DNA of 64,000 nt from contig JADLFE010000035.1 in NCBI GenBank assembly GCA_020845755.1, positions 1 through 64,000 of the forward strand. Direction: 5' to 3'. The notes under the pieces are model-generated. The model searched no databases, was not told the origin of the DNA, and saw only the letters and a program-made list of their open reading frames with translations. How positions within the stretch are numbered: the first letter of the stretch is position 1; every line of letters starts with the position of its first letter. Position numbers and translations under genes: made by a program. Below, piece by piece: positions 57,297-64,000 of the stretch. The DNA is from Phycisphaerales bacterium. GTDB lineage: Bacteria > Planctomycetota > Phycisphaerae > Phycisphaerales > UBA1924.

Positions 57297-57746
57297 ATGG
57301 CTTCGTCGAGTAAACCACGCGCGGCGTGGGAAGATCGATTCCGCAGGCCGACGCTGGATGAGCTCCTGGAGGGGCTCAACAAGCAACTGCTGTCGCTGGC
57401 GGAATCGTGGCGCGAACGGATGAGCGAGACGCCTGGCGTGCGCGAGGAACTCTCGTGGCAGGGCATCCCGTTCCGCTGGACGCTGGTCTATCGGAACGAC
57501 AGCCGCCCGATCGCGTATCTGGTCCCGCAGCCCGTCAGGGCGTACATCACGATCCCGATCGCGGCGGACGCGGTCAATCGGCTCCCGCTCCGAAAATTGT
57601 CGAAGCCCGTGCGAGATTCGCTCGGTGCCGCGAGCCTGGTCAACGGGCAGTACTGGGCCCAATGGGACCTTTTGTCCAAGGCGCAACTCGACGAACTGAT
57701 GCTGATCGCCTCCGCGTGCCTGGCCGACGACACCGTCGCCGTGTGA
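57297..57746 (+). CDS. Small DUF3788-like protein of unknown function
   Basis: 149-aa soluble protein. RRPTLDELLEGLNKQLLSLA begins a helical first third; then GIPFRWTLVYRNDSRPIAYL and VRAYITIPIAADAVNRLPLR give a strand-rich middle, and LLSKAQLDELMLIASACL closes it. The arrangement (a W/Y-x-L-x-Y-R strand, then I-A-Y-L-x-P, then a nucleotide-like loop) resembles DUF3788/YdhG-type small proteins, but I cannot confirm the family. ATG 57297 is used; a longer frame to 57207 is less likely. No function proposed. Confidence 0.6.
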   Translation: MASSSKPRAAWEDRFRRPTLDELLEGLNKQLLSLAESWRERMSETPGVREELSWQGIPFRWTLVYRNDSRPIAYLVPQPVRAYITIPIAADAVNRLPLRKLSKPVRDSLGAASLVNGQYWAQWDLLSKAQLDELMLIASACLADDTVAV

Positions 57747-57840
57747 TCAATCTCGCGTTCACGTGAATCCGCTTGTGCAGACCATGCCTCTGCTTGGTCG
57801 ATTCGAATACCCTCGGGAAGCACCGTGTGGAGAGGGATCG

Positions 57841-59379
57841 ATGCGGCATGTCATGACGGCGTGGCGACGGAACGTGGTCGGGGTCGGCGTGCTCGCGCTC
57901 GCGGCGGGATCGTCCTTCGCGCAGCCCCTCAACCTGGCGATCGAAAAGACGATCTCCCGCGCCAAACTCGGCGCGTCGGTGACCTCGGTCTATGCCGTCG
58001 ACCTGGCGACCGGAACGGCCCTCGTCTCGATCCGCGCTGACGAGGCGATGACCCCCGCCAGCAACCAGAAACTGCTCACCACCGGGACCGCGCTCCTGGT
58101 GCTCGGCACGGATTTCGTGTTCAAAACCGAGATCGTCCTCGACGGCACCACGCTCGTTGTCCGTGGCGCGGGCGACCCTGCCCTGGGCGATCCCGAACTG
58201 CTCGCCAAGCGTGACAAGCCCCTGGCCGTCGACGAGGTGCTGGACTTTCTCGCCGGCGCGGTAGCCAAGGCGGGCATCTCGAAGGTCGATAGCGTCGTGA
58301 TCGACGACCGCGTCTTCGATCGCCAACTCGTCCACGCGAGTTGGCCCTCCGACCAATACGAGCGAACCTACTGCGCCCAGGTGAGCGGGCTGAACTTCCG
58401 CGCCAACACCCTGGCCATCTTCGTCCGTCCCGGGAGCAGCGCGGGCGCGCTCCCGCTCCACACCACCGAGCCCGCCGCGGGCTGGATAGACGTCGACAAG
58501 CGGAACATCCGCACCGTTACCGACGGCAAGAACATCATCTCTCTGACACGCCCGCCCAACCAGAACCGCTTCGTGCTCCGCGGCGAGGTCAAGGCCGCCA
58601 CCCAGGCCCCCATCGAGATCACGCTCGACCAGCCCGGCCTCTTCTTCGGTCGCGTGCTGGCCGATCGCCTGCTCAAGTCCGGTGTCGCGGTCGGCGAGCG
58701 TCCCGCGGGAGACCCTCGCCAGTATCAGGACCCCTCGGCCGACGTAAGAATGATCGACACCTCCGCCCCGCCCACGCAGGGTCGCGTCATCGCGCAGGTC
58801 ACCACGCCTCTGATGGACGTGATTCATCGCTGCAACGTCGACTCGCAGAACCTCTATGCCGACTGTCTTTTCAAACTCGCGGGCCAGAAGGTGACGGGGG
58901 AATCCGGCACGTGGGACAGCGGTGCTTCGGTCGTGCGCATGATGCTGAGCCAGAAGATCGGGCCGCAGTCCGTCACCGGCGCGACCATCGTCGACGGCTC
59001 GGGCCTCTCCCGTCTCAACACCGTGTCGACACGCTCGATGGGCTCGTGGCTGGCCGAACTCGCCAAGGATCCACGCGCCGGCGACGCCTTTGTCGCCACG
59101 CTCCCGGTGCCGGGAGAGGGGACGCTCGAGAAGCGATTCCGCGGCAAGAAACCCGCCGCCGAGGTCCGCGGAAAGAGCGGGTTTATCAACGGCGTGCGCA
59201 GCCTCTCCGGATACCTTACCGCCAAGGACTCCGGCCACCGCATCGCCTACTCCATCATCATGAACCAGGTTCCGGGGCAGTTCGGCGGCGAGGCCAAGGA
59301 CCTCCACGAAGACATCATCCAGGTCCTCGACCAGTGGCTCTCTCGCCAGGACGACGACCGCACCCGCGTCGGCGGGTAA
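57841..59379 (+). CDS. dacB: D-alanyl-D-alanine carboxypeptidase/endopeptidase, PBP4 (DacB) type
   Basis: 512-aa exported penicillin-binding protein of the S13 family, which trims peptidoglycan stem peptides or cuts cross-links. Signal peptide VVGVGVLALAAGSSFA ends near 27. The three active-site motifs are present: S74-N-Q-K77 (TPASNQKLL), S335-Q-N337 (VDSQNLYAD) and K445-S-G447 (RGKSGFINGV). The ~200-residue insertion between motifs 1 and 2 fits PBP4. ATG 57841 follows GAGAGGGA; a longer frame to 57763 adds non-signal residues. Relevant to cell-wall presence in a planctomycete: it implies peptidoglycan turnover. Confidence 0.92.
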   Translation: MRHVMTAWRRNVVGVGVLALAAGSSFAQPLNLAIEKTISRAKLGASVTSVYAVDLATGTALVSIRADEAMTPASNQKLLTTGTALLVLGTDFVFKTEIVLDGTTLVVRGAGDPALGDPELLAKRDKPLAVDEVLDFLAGAVAKAGISKVDSVVIDDRVFDRQLVHASWPSDQYERTYCAQVSGLNFRANTLAIFVRPGSSAGALPLHTTEPAAGWIDVDKRNIRTVTDGKNIISLTRPPNQNRFVLRGEVKAATQAPIEITLDQPGLFFGRVLADRLLKSGVAVGERPAGDPRQYQDPSADVRMIDTSAPPTQGRVIAQVTTPLMDVIHRCNVDSQNLYADCLFKLAGQKVTGESGTWDSGASVVRMMLSQKIGPQSVTGATIVDGSGLSRLNTVSTRSMGSWLAELAKDPRAGDAFVATLPVPGEGTLEKRFRGKKPAAEVRGKSGFINGVRSLSGYLTAKDSGHRIAYSIIMNQVPGQFGGEAKDLHEDIIQVLDQWLSRQDDDRTRVGG

Positions 59380-59498
59380 GACGACATCAGACCGTTCCCG
59401 TTCGCCGGTCTTCGGGTGCGCACACCGCGGCCGGTGGTAGTTCGCATCGGTCCGCCGCGAAGTCGTTCGGCACCGCCCGTTCCAGACGGAGTGCTTGC

Positions 59499-59514
59499 CG
59501 CACATGCATGTGCG
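59499..59514. promoter_or_regulatory. 16-bp perfect palindrome upstream of the S41 peptidase gene
   Basis: CGCACATGCATGTGCG reads the same on both strands and lies about 140 bp upstream of the start at 59653. It may be an operator for a dimeric repressor. Confidence 0.4.
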
Positions 59515-59652
59515 TTTCATGCGCGTCGGATCCGCAGCACCCATCGCCGCCCGCTTCGTACACTGGCTTCGGCTCTTTCGCGGAATGCGTACTACCGGCG
59601 CCCGCCGAGTTGCTCTCAAACAACGCCGGTCGACCCGAACCAAGGAGGCCTG

Positions 59653-61947
59653 ATGGTCGCTCTTCGCGCATGGCGTGGAATGTCTGGGCTGATCTCGCTG
59701 GCAACCGTGACCAGCGGATTGTTCGCCGCGGCGGCGGTGCAGTACGAGCATGAGCCCCCCGCGCCCCTGGTATCACGGGACTTCGACGACATCGCCGTCG
59801 GCGCACCTCCACCCGGGCTCAACGTCACCACGCCCGCATACAAGGCCTCCGTCGTCGACAACACCACCGTCGGACGATCGCTCAAGATCGAGCGCACCGG
59901 CGATGGCGACACCGGCGTCCTGATCGGCATCCTCAACCCCGATTCGCTCCGCGGCCGCAACATCACGCTCAAGGCCAAAGTGCGCACAACGGACGGAACC
60001 CGGGCCGGCCTGTGGCTCCGCGTCGACCGAGAGAACCAAACCCAGGGCTTCTTCGACAACATGGCCGACCGCCTGATCACCACAACCACCTGGGGCGAAT
60101 ACGACATCACCGGCGATGTCGCGACCGATGCCTCCGGCATCGTCTACGGCCTGCTCGTCTTCGGTCCCGGGCCCGTCTGGCTCGACTCCCTCACCATCAC
60201 CGACGCGGGCAAAGCCGAAGTTCGCGCCCCCGATGTCGCGCCCTTGAGCGAACGAGGCCGCGACAACATCATCGCCCTCACCCGCCTCGTCGGCGTGCTC
60301 CGGAGTTTCTCCCCCACCACCGAATCCCGTGGCGTGGATTGGGACACCTACACGATCGACGCCGTCAATGCCGTCGAACCCTGCAATGACGCGGACGAAC
60401 TCGTCACGACGCTCAACGCATGGACACTCCCAATCGCGCCGGGCGTTCAATTCTGGCGCGGCCATCGCGACGTGTGCCCCGCCGAACCAGCACGTCCCGA
60501 AAACGCCAGCGGCGCCGTCGCAATGGTTTACAGGGGCTTCGCCGATCCAGGCCTCGATCCCTCGCAGCGCCGCATGAACGTCTACTCCAGCGAGAAGGTC
60601 CGCATCGACCTCAACGCCGAGGCCACCGACTCACTGCCCGGGCCGGGCGAAACCGTCACGATCAGCCTCGGCAGCGACGTCTTCGCTCGCATCCCCATCG
60701 CGCCGTATGTCAACGGTGAACGCACGCTCCCCGAAGCGACCGCCGAATTCCCGACACGCGCCAAGGAGCGGAGCAAGTCGTGGCGTGCCGACACCTCCGA
60801 GCGCGCCGTGCGCTTCGCCGTGCTCATCGAGGCCTGGAACACGCTCAACCACTTCTATCCGTACTTCGACGTGACGCAGACCGACTGGGTCGCGGCCCTT
60901 CAGCCCGCGCTCGAAAAGGCCGCCACCGACGTCACGCCGCAAGACCTCTGGCAGACGCTCGCCATGATGCACGCCAAGATCAAGGACGGGCACGGCTGGA
61001 CCGGCGGCCCGGGGCAGTTCTCGGTCATGCCCCACCCCTACTCCTCCGAGTGGGTCGGCGATGAAATCGTCATCCGCCGTGTCGCCGAAAACGTCGCTGA
61101 TCGCCTCTCGCCCGGCGACGTCATCGAAGCAATCGATGGGACGAGCGTGCGAGACATCTACAAGAACATCGAGCCCACCATCTGCGCCGCCAGCGAGCAA
61201 TGGAAGCAACACCGCGCCCTGGCGCAGATCGGATGGGGACCGGGGAAGAACGACGTCACGCTCTCGATCAAGCGTGGCACCGCATCTCTCGAAGTCTCGA
61301 TCCCGCGCATGGGACACACCGAGCCGAAGATGCAGCGCCCCGAGAACGGGAGCGAACTCGCGCCCGGCATCGTCTACTTCAATCTCGACGCCACGGACTT
61401 TGCCGCCCTCTCCGCCAACCTTGCCAAGCTCGCCGCGGCCAAGGGCATCGTCTTCGACCTCCGCGGTTATCCCGACCAAGCCGGCTCGGCCGTCCTGCCC
61501 TATCTCAGCGACTCCAACCTCAAGAGCGCCCGGTGGCGCGTGCCCATCATCGCGCGCCCGAACTACCAACGCGTCCGCTTCAACGTCAGCAACTGGGACC
61601 TGCCGCCGCAGAAGCCGCGGCTGACCAGCAACGTCGCGTTTGTCACCGACGGGCGTGCCATCAGTTATGCCGAAAGTTGCATGGGGATCGTCGAAGCCTA
61701 CAAACTCGGCGAGATCGTCGGCGCCGCCACCGCCGGATCCAACGGCAATATCACCACCGCCCAACTCCCCTGCGGCTACTCCGTCACCTGGACCGGGATG
61801 CAGGTCCTCAAGCACGACGGTTCGCGCCACCACGGCGTGGGGATCCTTCCAACCGTGCCCGTCGCGCCGACCAGGGAAGGCCTCGCCGCGGGACGCGATG
61901 AAGTGCTGGAAAAGGCCGTGGAAGTCGTGAAGGCGAAGATCAAGTAG
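59653..61947 (+). CDS. Exported S41-family (C-terminal-processing-like) peptidase
   Basis: 764-aa exported serine peptidase. Signal segment RGMSGLISLATVTSGLFAAA; a jelly-roll-like domain (about 30-190, KVRTTDGTRAGLWLRVDREN); a helical region with ERAVRFAVLIEAWNTLNHFY (about 385-405); a PDZ-like part (RLSPGDVIEAIDGTSVRDIY, about 490-510); and the S41 core with KGIVFDLRGYPDQAGSAVLP and FVTDGRAISYAESCMGIVEA carrying the probable catalytic Ser. The catalytic Lys is not certain. ATG 59653 has AAGGAGG at 5 bases; the in-frame upstream reading to 59416 is arginine-rich and unlikely. Convergent with the SPFH gene, 26 bp apart. Confidence 0.85.
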   Translation: MVALRAWRGMSGLISLATVTSGLFAAAAVQYEHEPPAPLVSRDFDDIAVGAPPPGLNVTTPAYKASVVDNTTVGRSLKIERTGDGDTGVLIGILNPDSLRGRNITLKAKVRTTDGTRAGLWLRVDRENQTQGFFDNMADRLITTTTWGEYDITGDVATDASGIVYGLLVFGPGPVWLDSLTITDAGKAEVRAPDVAPLSERGRDNIIALTRLVGVLRSFSPTTESRGVDWDTYTIDAVNAVEPCNDADELVTTLNAWTLPIAPGVQFWRGHRDVCPAEPARPENASGAVAMVYRGFADPGLDPSQRRMNVYSSEKVRIDLNAEATDSLPGPGETVTISLGSDVFARIPIAPYVNGERTLPEATAEFPTRAKERSKSWRADTSERAVRFAVLIEAWNTLNHFYPYFDVTQTDWVAALQPALEKAATDVTPQDLWQTLAMMHAKIKDGHGWTGGPGQFSVMPHPYSSEWVGDEIVIRRVAENVADRLSPGDVIEAIDGTSVRDIYKNIEPTICAASEQWKQHRALAQIGWGPGKNDVTLSIKRGTASLEVSIPRMGHTEPKMQRPENGSELAPGIVYFNLDATDFAALSANLAKLAAAKGIVFDLRGYPDQAGSAVLPYLSDSNLKSARWRVPIIARPNYQRVRFNVSNWDLPPQKPRLTSNVAFVTDGRAISYAESCMGIVEAYKLGEIVGAATAGSNGNITTAQLPCGYSVTWTGMQVLKHDGSRHHGVGILPTVPVAPTREGLAAGRDEVLEKAVEVVKAKIK

Positions 61948-61973
61948 AACGCCGGTAATCGTGAAATCGCCCG

Positions 61974-62804
61974 CTACGCCGGCTTGGGCGTGGTGTTCTT
62001 GGCGATCGACTCCAGCACCGAGATCATGTGCTTGTCGATGTTCGGATCGCGCGATTCGCCGCCCTGGATCGAGTAGGTCGGCTGCACGTGCGATTCGCCG
62101 CAGATCACCGTCAGGAGGTTCGCGACAAGACGCGACTCATCTCCCGCGGGGAGTTTGTGCCCCTGCTGGCTCAGCAGTTCGACAGCGTGGTGCACGATCT
62201 GCACAGCGCCGTCAACGATGACCTTGCGCGCATCGACGAGCGCCTGGGCCTGCTGACGTACCAGCATCGCCTGGGCGATCTCCGGCGCGTAACTGAGATC
62301 CGAGAGTTCGAACGCGCTCACCTCCGCGCCGGCGCTGGCGACCTTCTGCTGCAGAATCTCCCGCATCTCCTTGGCTACGACGCCCGTCTCACTCTTCAGG
62401 CTGACCTGGTGGGTGCTCGATTCATACGGATAGCGCGACGCCACCTGCTTCAGCACCGCCATCGCCTGCGTTCGCACGAAACCCGCCGCATCCTGCACCT
62501 CCAGCGCCGCCTTCACGCTGTCCACAAACCGGAACGTCACAACGCCAGCGACGACGATCGGATTTCCGTTGCCGTCGGCGACCACGGTGCGATTGACATC
62601 GATCGCCTGGTTCTTCGTGGAGATCTTGATGACCTTCCGCCCCCACATGTTCACCCACGACAGGCCGGGGCTCTTCACCAACTTCGAGAACTTGCCCCAT
62701 TCAAGCACCACCGCCTCTTCCTGCGGGTGCACCACCAGCCACGAGGCAAACACAGTGATCGGAAAGAAGATGATGCTCAGGACGAGTGTCAGCAGACTTT
62801 CCAT
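61974..62804 (-). CDS. SPFH/Band 7 domain membrane protein
   Basis: 276-aa protein with one N-terminal membrane helix (LLTLVLSIIFFPITVFASWL) and an SPFH domain (ISTKNQAIDVNRTVVADGNG, VAGVVTFRFVDSVKAAL, EMREILQQKVASAGAEVSAF), followed by a coiled-coil (PEIAQAMLVRQQAQALVDAR). Such proteins scaffold membrane microdomains or regulate proteases, and the stomatin-like form is often next to an NfeD gene; none is visible here. The last about 50 residues are low in homology. Divergent orientation to fabI is not the case; both are on the minus strand with 178 bp between. Confidence 0.88.
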   Translation of the reverse strand: MESLLTLVLSIIFFPITVFASWLVVHPQEEAVVLEWGKFSKLVKSPGLSWVNMWGRKVIKISTKNQAIDVNRTVVADGNGNPIVVAGVVTFRFVDSVKAALEVQDAAGFVRTQAMAVLKQVASRYPYESSTHQVSLKSETGVVAKEMREILQQKVASAGAEVSAFELSDLSYAPEIAQAMLVRQQAQALVDARKVIVDGAVQIVHHAVELLSQQGHKLPAGDESRLVANLLTVICGESHVQPTYSIQGGESRDPNIDKHMISVLESIAKNTTPKPA

Positions 62805-62982
62805 ATCATCCCCCCAAGGCGGCTCGGCTGTGCGAGATTGTTTTCGAACCGCGTCCGAAAATATACCGATACGCCCGCTGACGGTTGCGTCGTGCGATCA
62901 CCCCGCACCGATCATTCCTACTGGATTTCGTGCGGTTTTCGGCTGCGGATTACCGTGCGGTCTTCGGCGCGTGACACGCCGT

Positions 62983-63768
62983 CTATGCGCCCAGGATATT
63001 CACGCCGCTGTCGACATAGATCACTTCGCCCGTCACTCCCGCCGAGAGATGCGACGCCAGGTACACGCCCGTGTCGCCCACGTCGCTCCCCAACGTGGCG
63101 CGCCGCAAGGGCGCCCGCAGCGCGACGGCCTCTTCCATCGTGTCAGTCCCGCCGACCGCCGAACTCGCCAGCGTCCGCAGGTACCCTCCCGAGATGATGT
63201 TCACGCGGATGCCCATCTGGCCCAGTTCACTGGCCAGGTAGCGTGCCGTGCATTCCAGCGCCGCCTTGGCGACGCCCATCACGTTGTATCCCGGCACGAC
63301 CTTCTCGCCGCCGTAGTACGACATGCCCATGATCGAGCCGCCGCCCGAGCGGGCCATGAGTTCCTTGGCGCGGTTGGCCATCGCCACCAGCGTGTACGCC
63401 GAGATGTCCAGCGCCTGCACGAACGCCGAGCGGGGCGTTTCCGTGAACTTGCCCACCGCCAGCCACTCGCGCTCCGCGAATGCGATCGAGTGAACCAGGA
63501 AGTGCATCGCATCAAACTTGTCCGCGTACGCCGCGAACACCATGTCAAGGTTCGCGTCGCTCGACGCATCCAGGGGCACAAGCCACGGATCGGAGACGCC
63601 CAACGCCTCTACCGCGCGGCGCGTGCGGCGTTCGTTCTTCTCTCCCGGGAGGTGTGTAAAGGCGCAGCGCGCCCCGTGCTCAAGGAACGACTTGGCGATG
63701 TGCCACGCGTAGGAACGATCGTTCGCGATACCAACAATCAAGCCAGTCTTTCCAGTGAGCAATGCCAT
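62983..63768 (-). CDS. fabI: Enoyl-[acyl-carrier-protein] reductase (NADH)
   Basis: 261-aa short-chain dehydrogenase that makes the last reduction of each fatty acid elongation cycle. The cofactor motif is GLIVGIANDRSYAWHIAKSF; the active-site set of FabI is Y151, Y161 and K168 (SYYGGEKVVPGYNVMGVAK), numbered from the chosen start, matching E. coli Y146, Y156, K163. ATG 63768 follows GGGAGG at 4 bases; a longer reading to 63939 runs into the divergent nadC promoter. Length fits (about 260). Target of triclosan-type inhibitors in this family (known of the family, not shown here). Confidence 0.96.
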   Translation of the reverse strand: MALLTGKTGLIVGIANDRSYAWHIAKSFLEHGARCAFTHLPGEKNERRTRRAVEALGVSDPWLVPLDASSDANLDMVFAAYADKFDAMHFLVHSIAFAEREWLAVGKFTETPRSAFVQALDISAYTLVAMANRAKELMARSGGGSIMGMSYYGGEKVVPGYNVMGVAKAALECTARYLASELGQMGIRVNIISGGYLRTLASSAVGGTDTMEEAVALRAPLRRATLGSDVGDTGVYLASHLSAGVTGEVIYVDSGVNILGA

Positions 63769-63862
63769 GCCGCCTCCCGAGAATGCCCGGCCTCCGGGCG
63801 CGAATTGCCAAGTATACCCGCACGCACAGCCCGATGGGCCCGTGCTACCTTTGTTCGTGCCC

Positions 63863-64000
63863 ATGCAGGACCTGAACACCCTCACGCTCCCTGACTTGTT
63901 CCACGAACTGACCTCGCGCCGCGTCGCGGGGGGCGACACGCTCGTGCATCGCCTGCTCGAACTTGCCCGCGACGAAGACCTGGGCGAGCAGGGCGATGTC
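63863..64000 (+). CDS. nadC: Probable quinolinate phosphoribosyltransferase, 5' fragment
   Basis: The first 46 codons run off the window. MQDLNTLTLPDLFHE is followed by VHRLLELARDEDLGEQGDV, which matches the start of NadC (A-L-x-E-D-L-G-x-G-D-V), the NAD biosynthesis enzyme that makes nicotinate mononucleotide from quinolinate. An in-frame GTG two codons earlier (63857) is possible. The assignment depends on about 15 residues, so it is moderate. It is divergent from fabI with a 94-bp gap. Confidence 0.6.
   Translation, partial: MQDLNTLTLPDLFHELTSRRVAGGDTLVHRLLELARDEDLGEQGDV

Noticed and set aside
59416..59652. Upstream extension of the S41 peptidase frame
   Set aside because: Arg-rich and non-conserved, whereas ATG 59653 has AAGGAGG and begins a signal peptide.

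Overview
The window is 64 kb of GC-rich, densely coded bacterial DNA with no rRNA, tRNA, CRISPR array or insertion sequence that I can see. It most probably comes from a planctomycete of the Phycisphaerae group. The evidence is three secreted proteins that end in the same tandem EF-hand (dockerin-like) module closing in Gly-Cys, a large set of exported and lipid-anchored proteins, and an extremely long secretin. The taxonomic call is inference from protein style, not from a marker gene.

Layout. 1-9.4 kb: DedA membrane protein, a small toxin-antitoxin pair, groEL, an isolated nuoA, an EAL-CBS-degenerate-GGDEF signalling protein, a DUF2752 membrane protein, two related lipoproteins, and a glycosyltransferase-like gene overlapping a low-molecular-weight tyrosine phosphatase gene. 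9.4-13.5 kb: sucA-sucB (2-oxoglutarate dehydrogenase E1 and E2). 13.7-21 kb: a pstS-pstC-pstA-pstB phosphate uptake operon with enlarged permeases, a Pho-box-like double repeat upstream and a hairpin after pstS. 21.3-23.9 kb: a Met-rich secreted protein with the Gly-Cys dockerin module, and an unrecognised gene.

23.9-47.2 kb: a type II secretion / type IV pilus-like locus, all on the minus strand. gspF is followed after a promoter-bearing gap by gspG, gspH, gspI, gspJ, gspK, a PilM/PilN (GspL-like) fusion, a PilO/GspM plus PilP/GspC-like fusion, a 14.3-kb gene for a 4,752-residue secretin, and a small lipoprotein that could be its pilotin. Most junctions are 4-base stop/start overlaps. The secretin has one N0-like domain, about 50 tandem N1-type modules and a normal C-terminal secretin domain; ordinary GspD proteins carry three or four N domains. 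This is the most unusual object in the window.

47.3-64 kb: an exported M28 peptidase gene translationally coupled to cstA, lone psuG, two more Gly-Cys dockerin proteins (one an endonuclease/exonuclease/phosphatase-fold enzyme), a single-domain response regulator, a small unknown protein, a PBP4-type D-Ala-D-Ala carboxypeptidase, an exported S41 peptidase, an SPFH protein, fabI, and the first 46 codons of a probable nadC cut by the window end.

Read together, the region is housekeeping metabolism (TCA cycle, phosphate uptake, fatty acid synthesis, NAD) around a large protein-export locus. The exported dockerin proteins, lipoproteins and peptidases nearby are plausible clients or neighbours of that export system, but nothing in the sequence proves the link.
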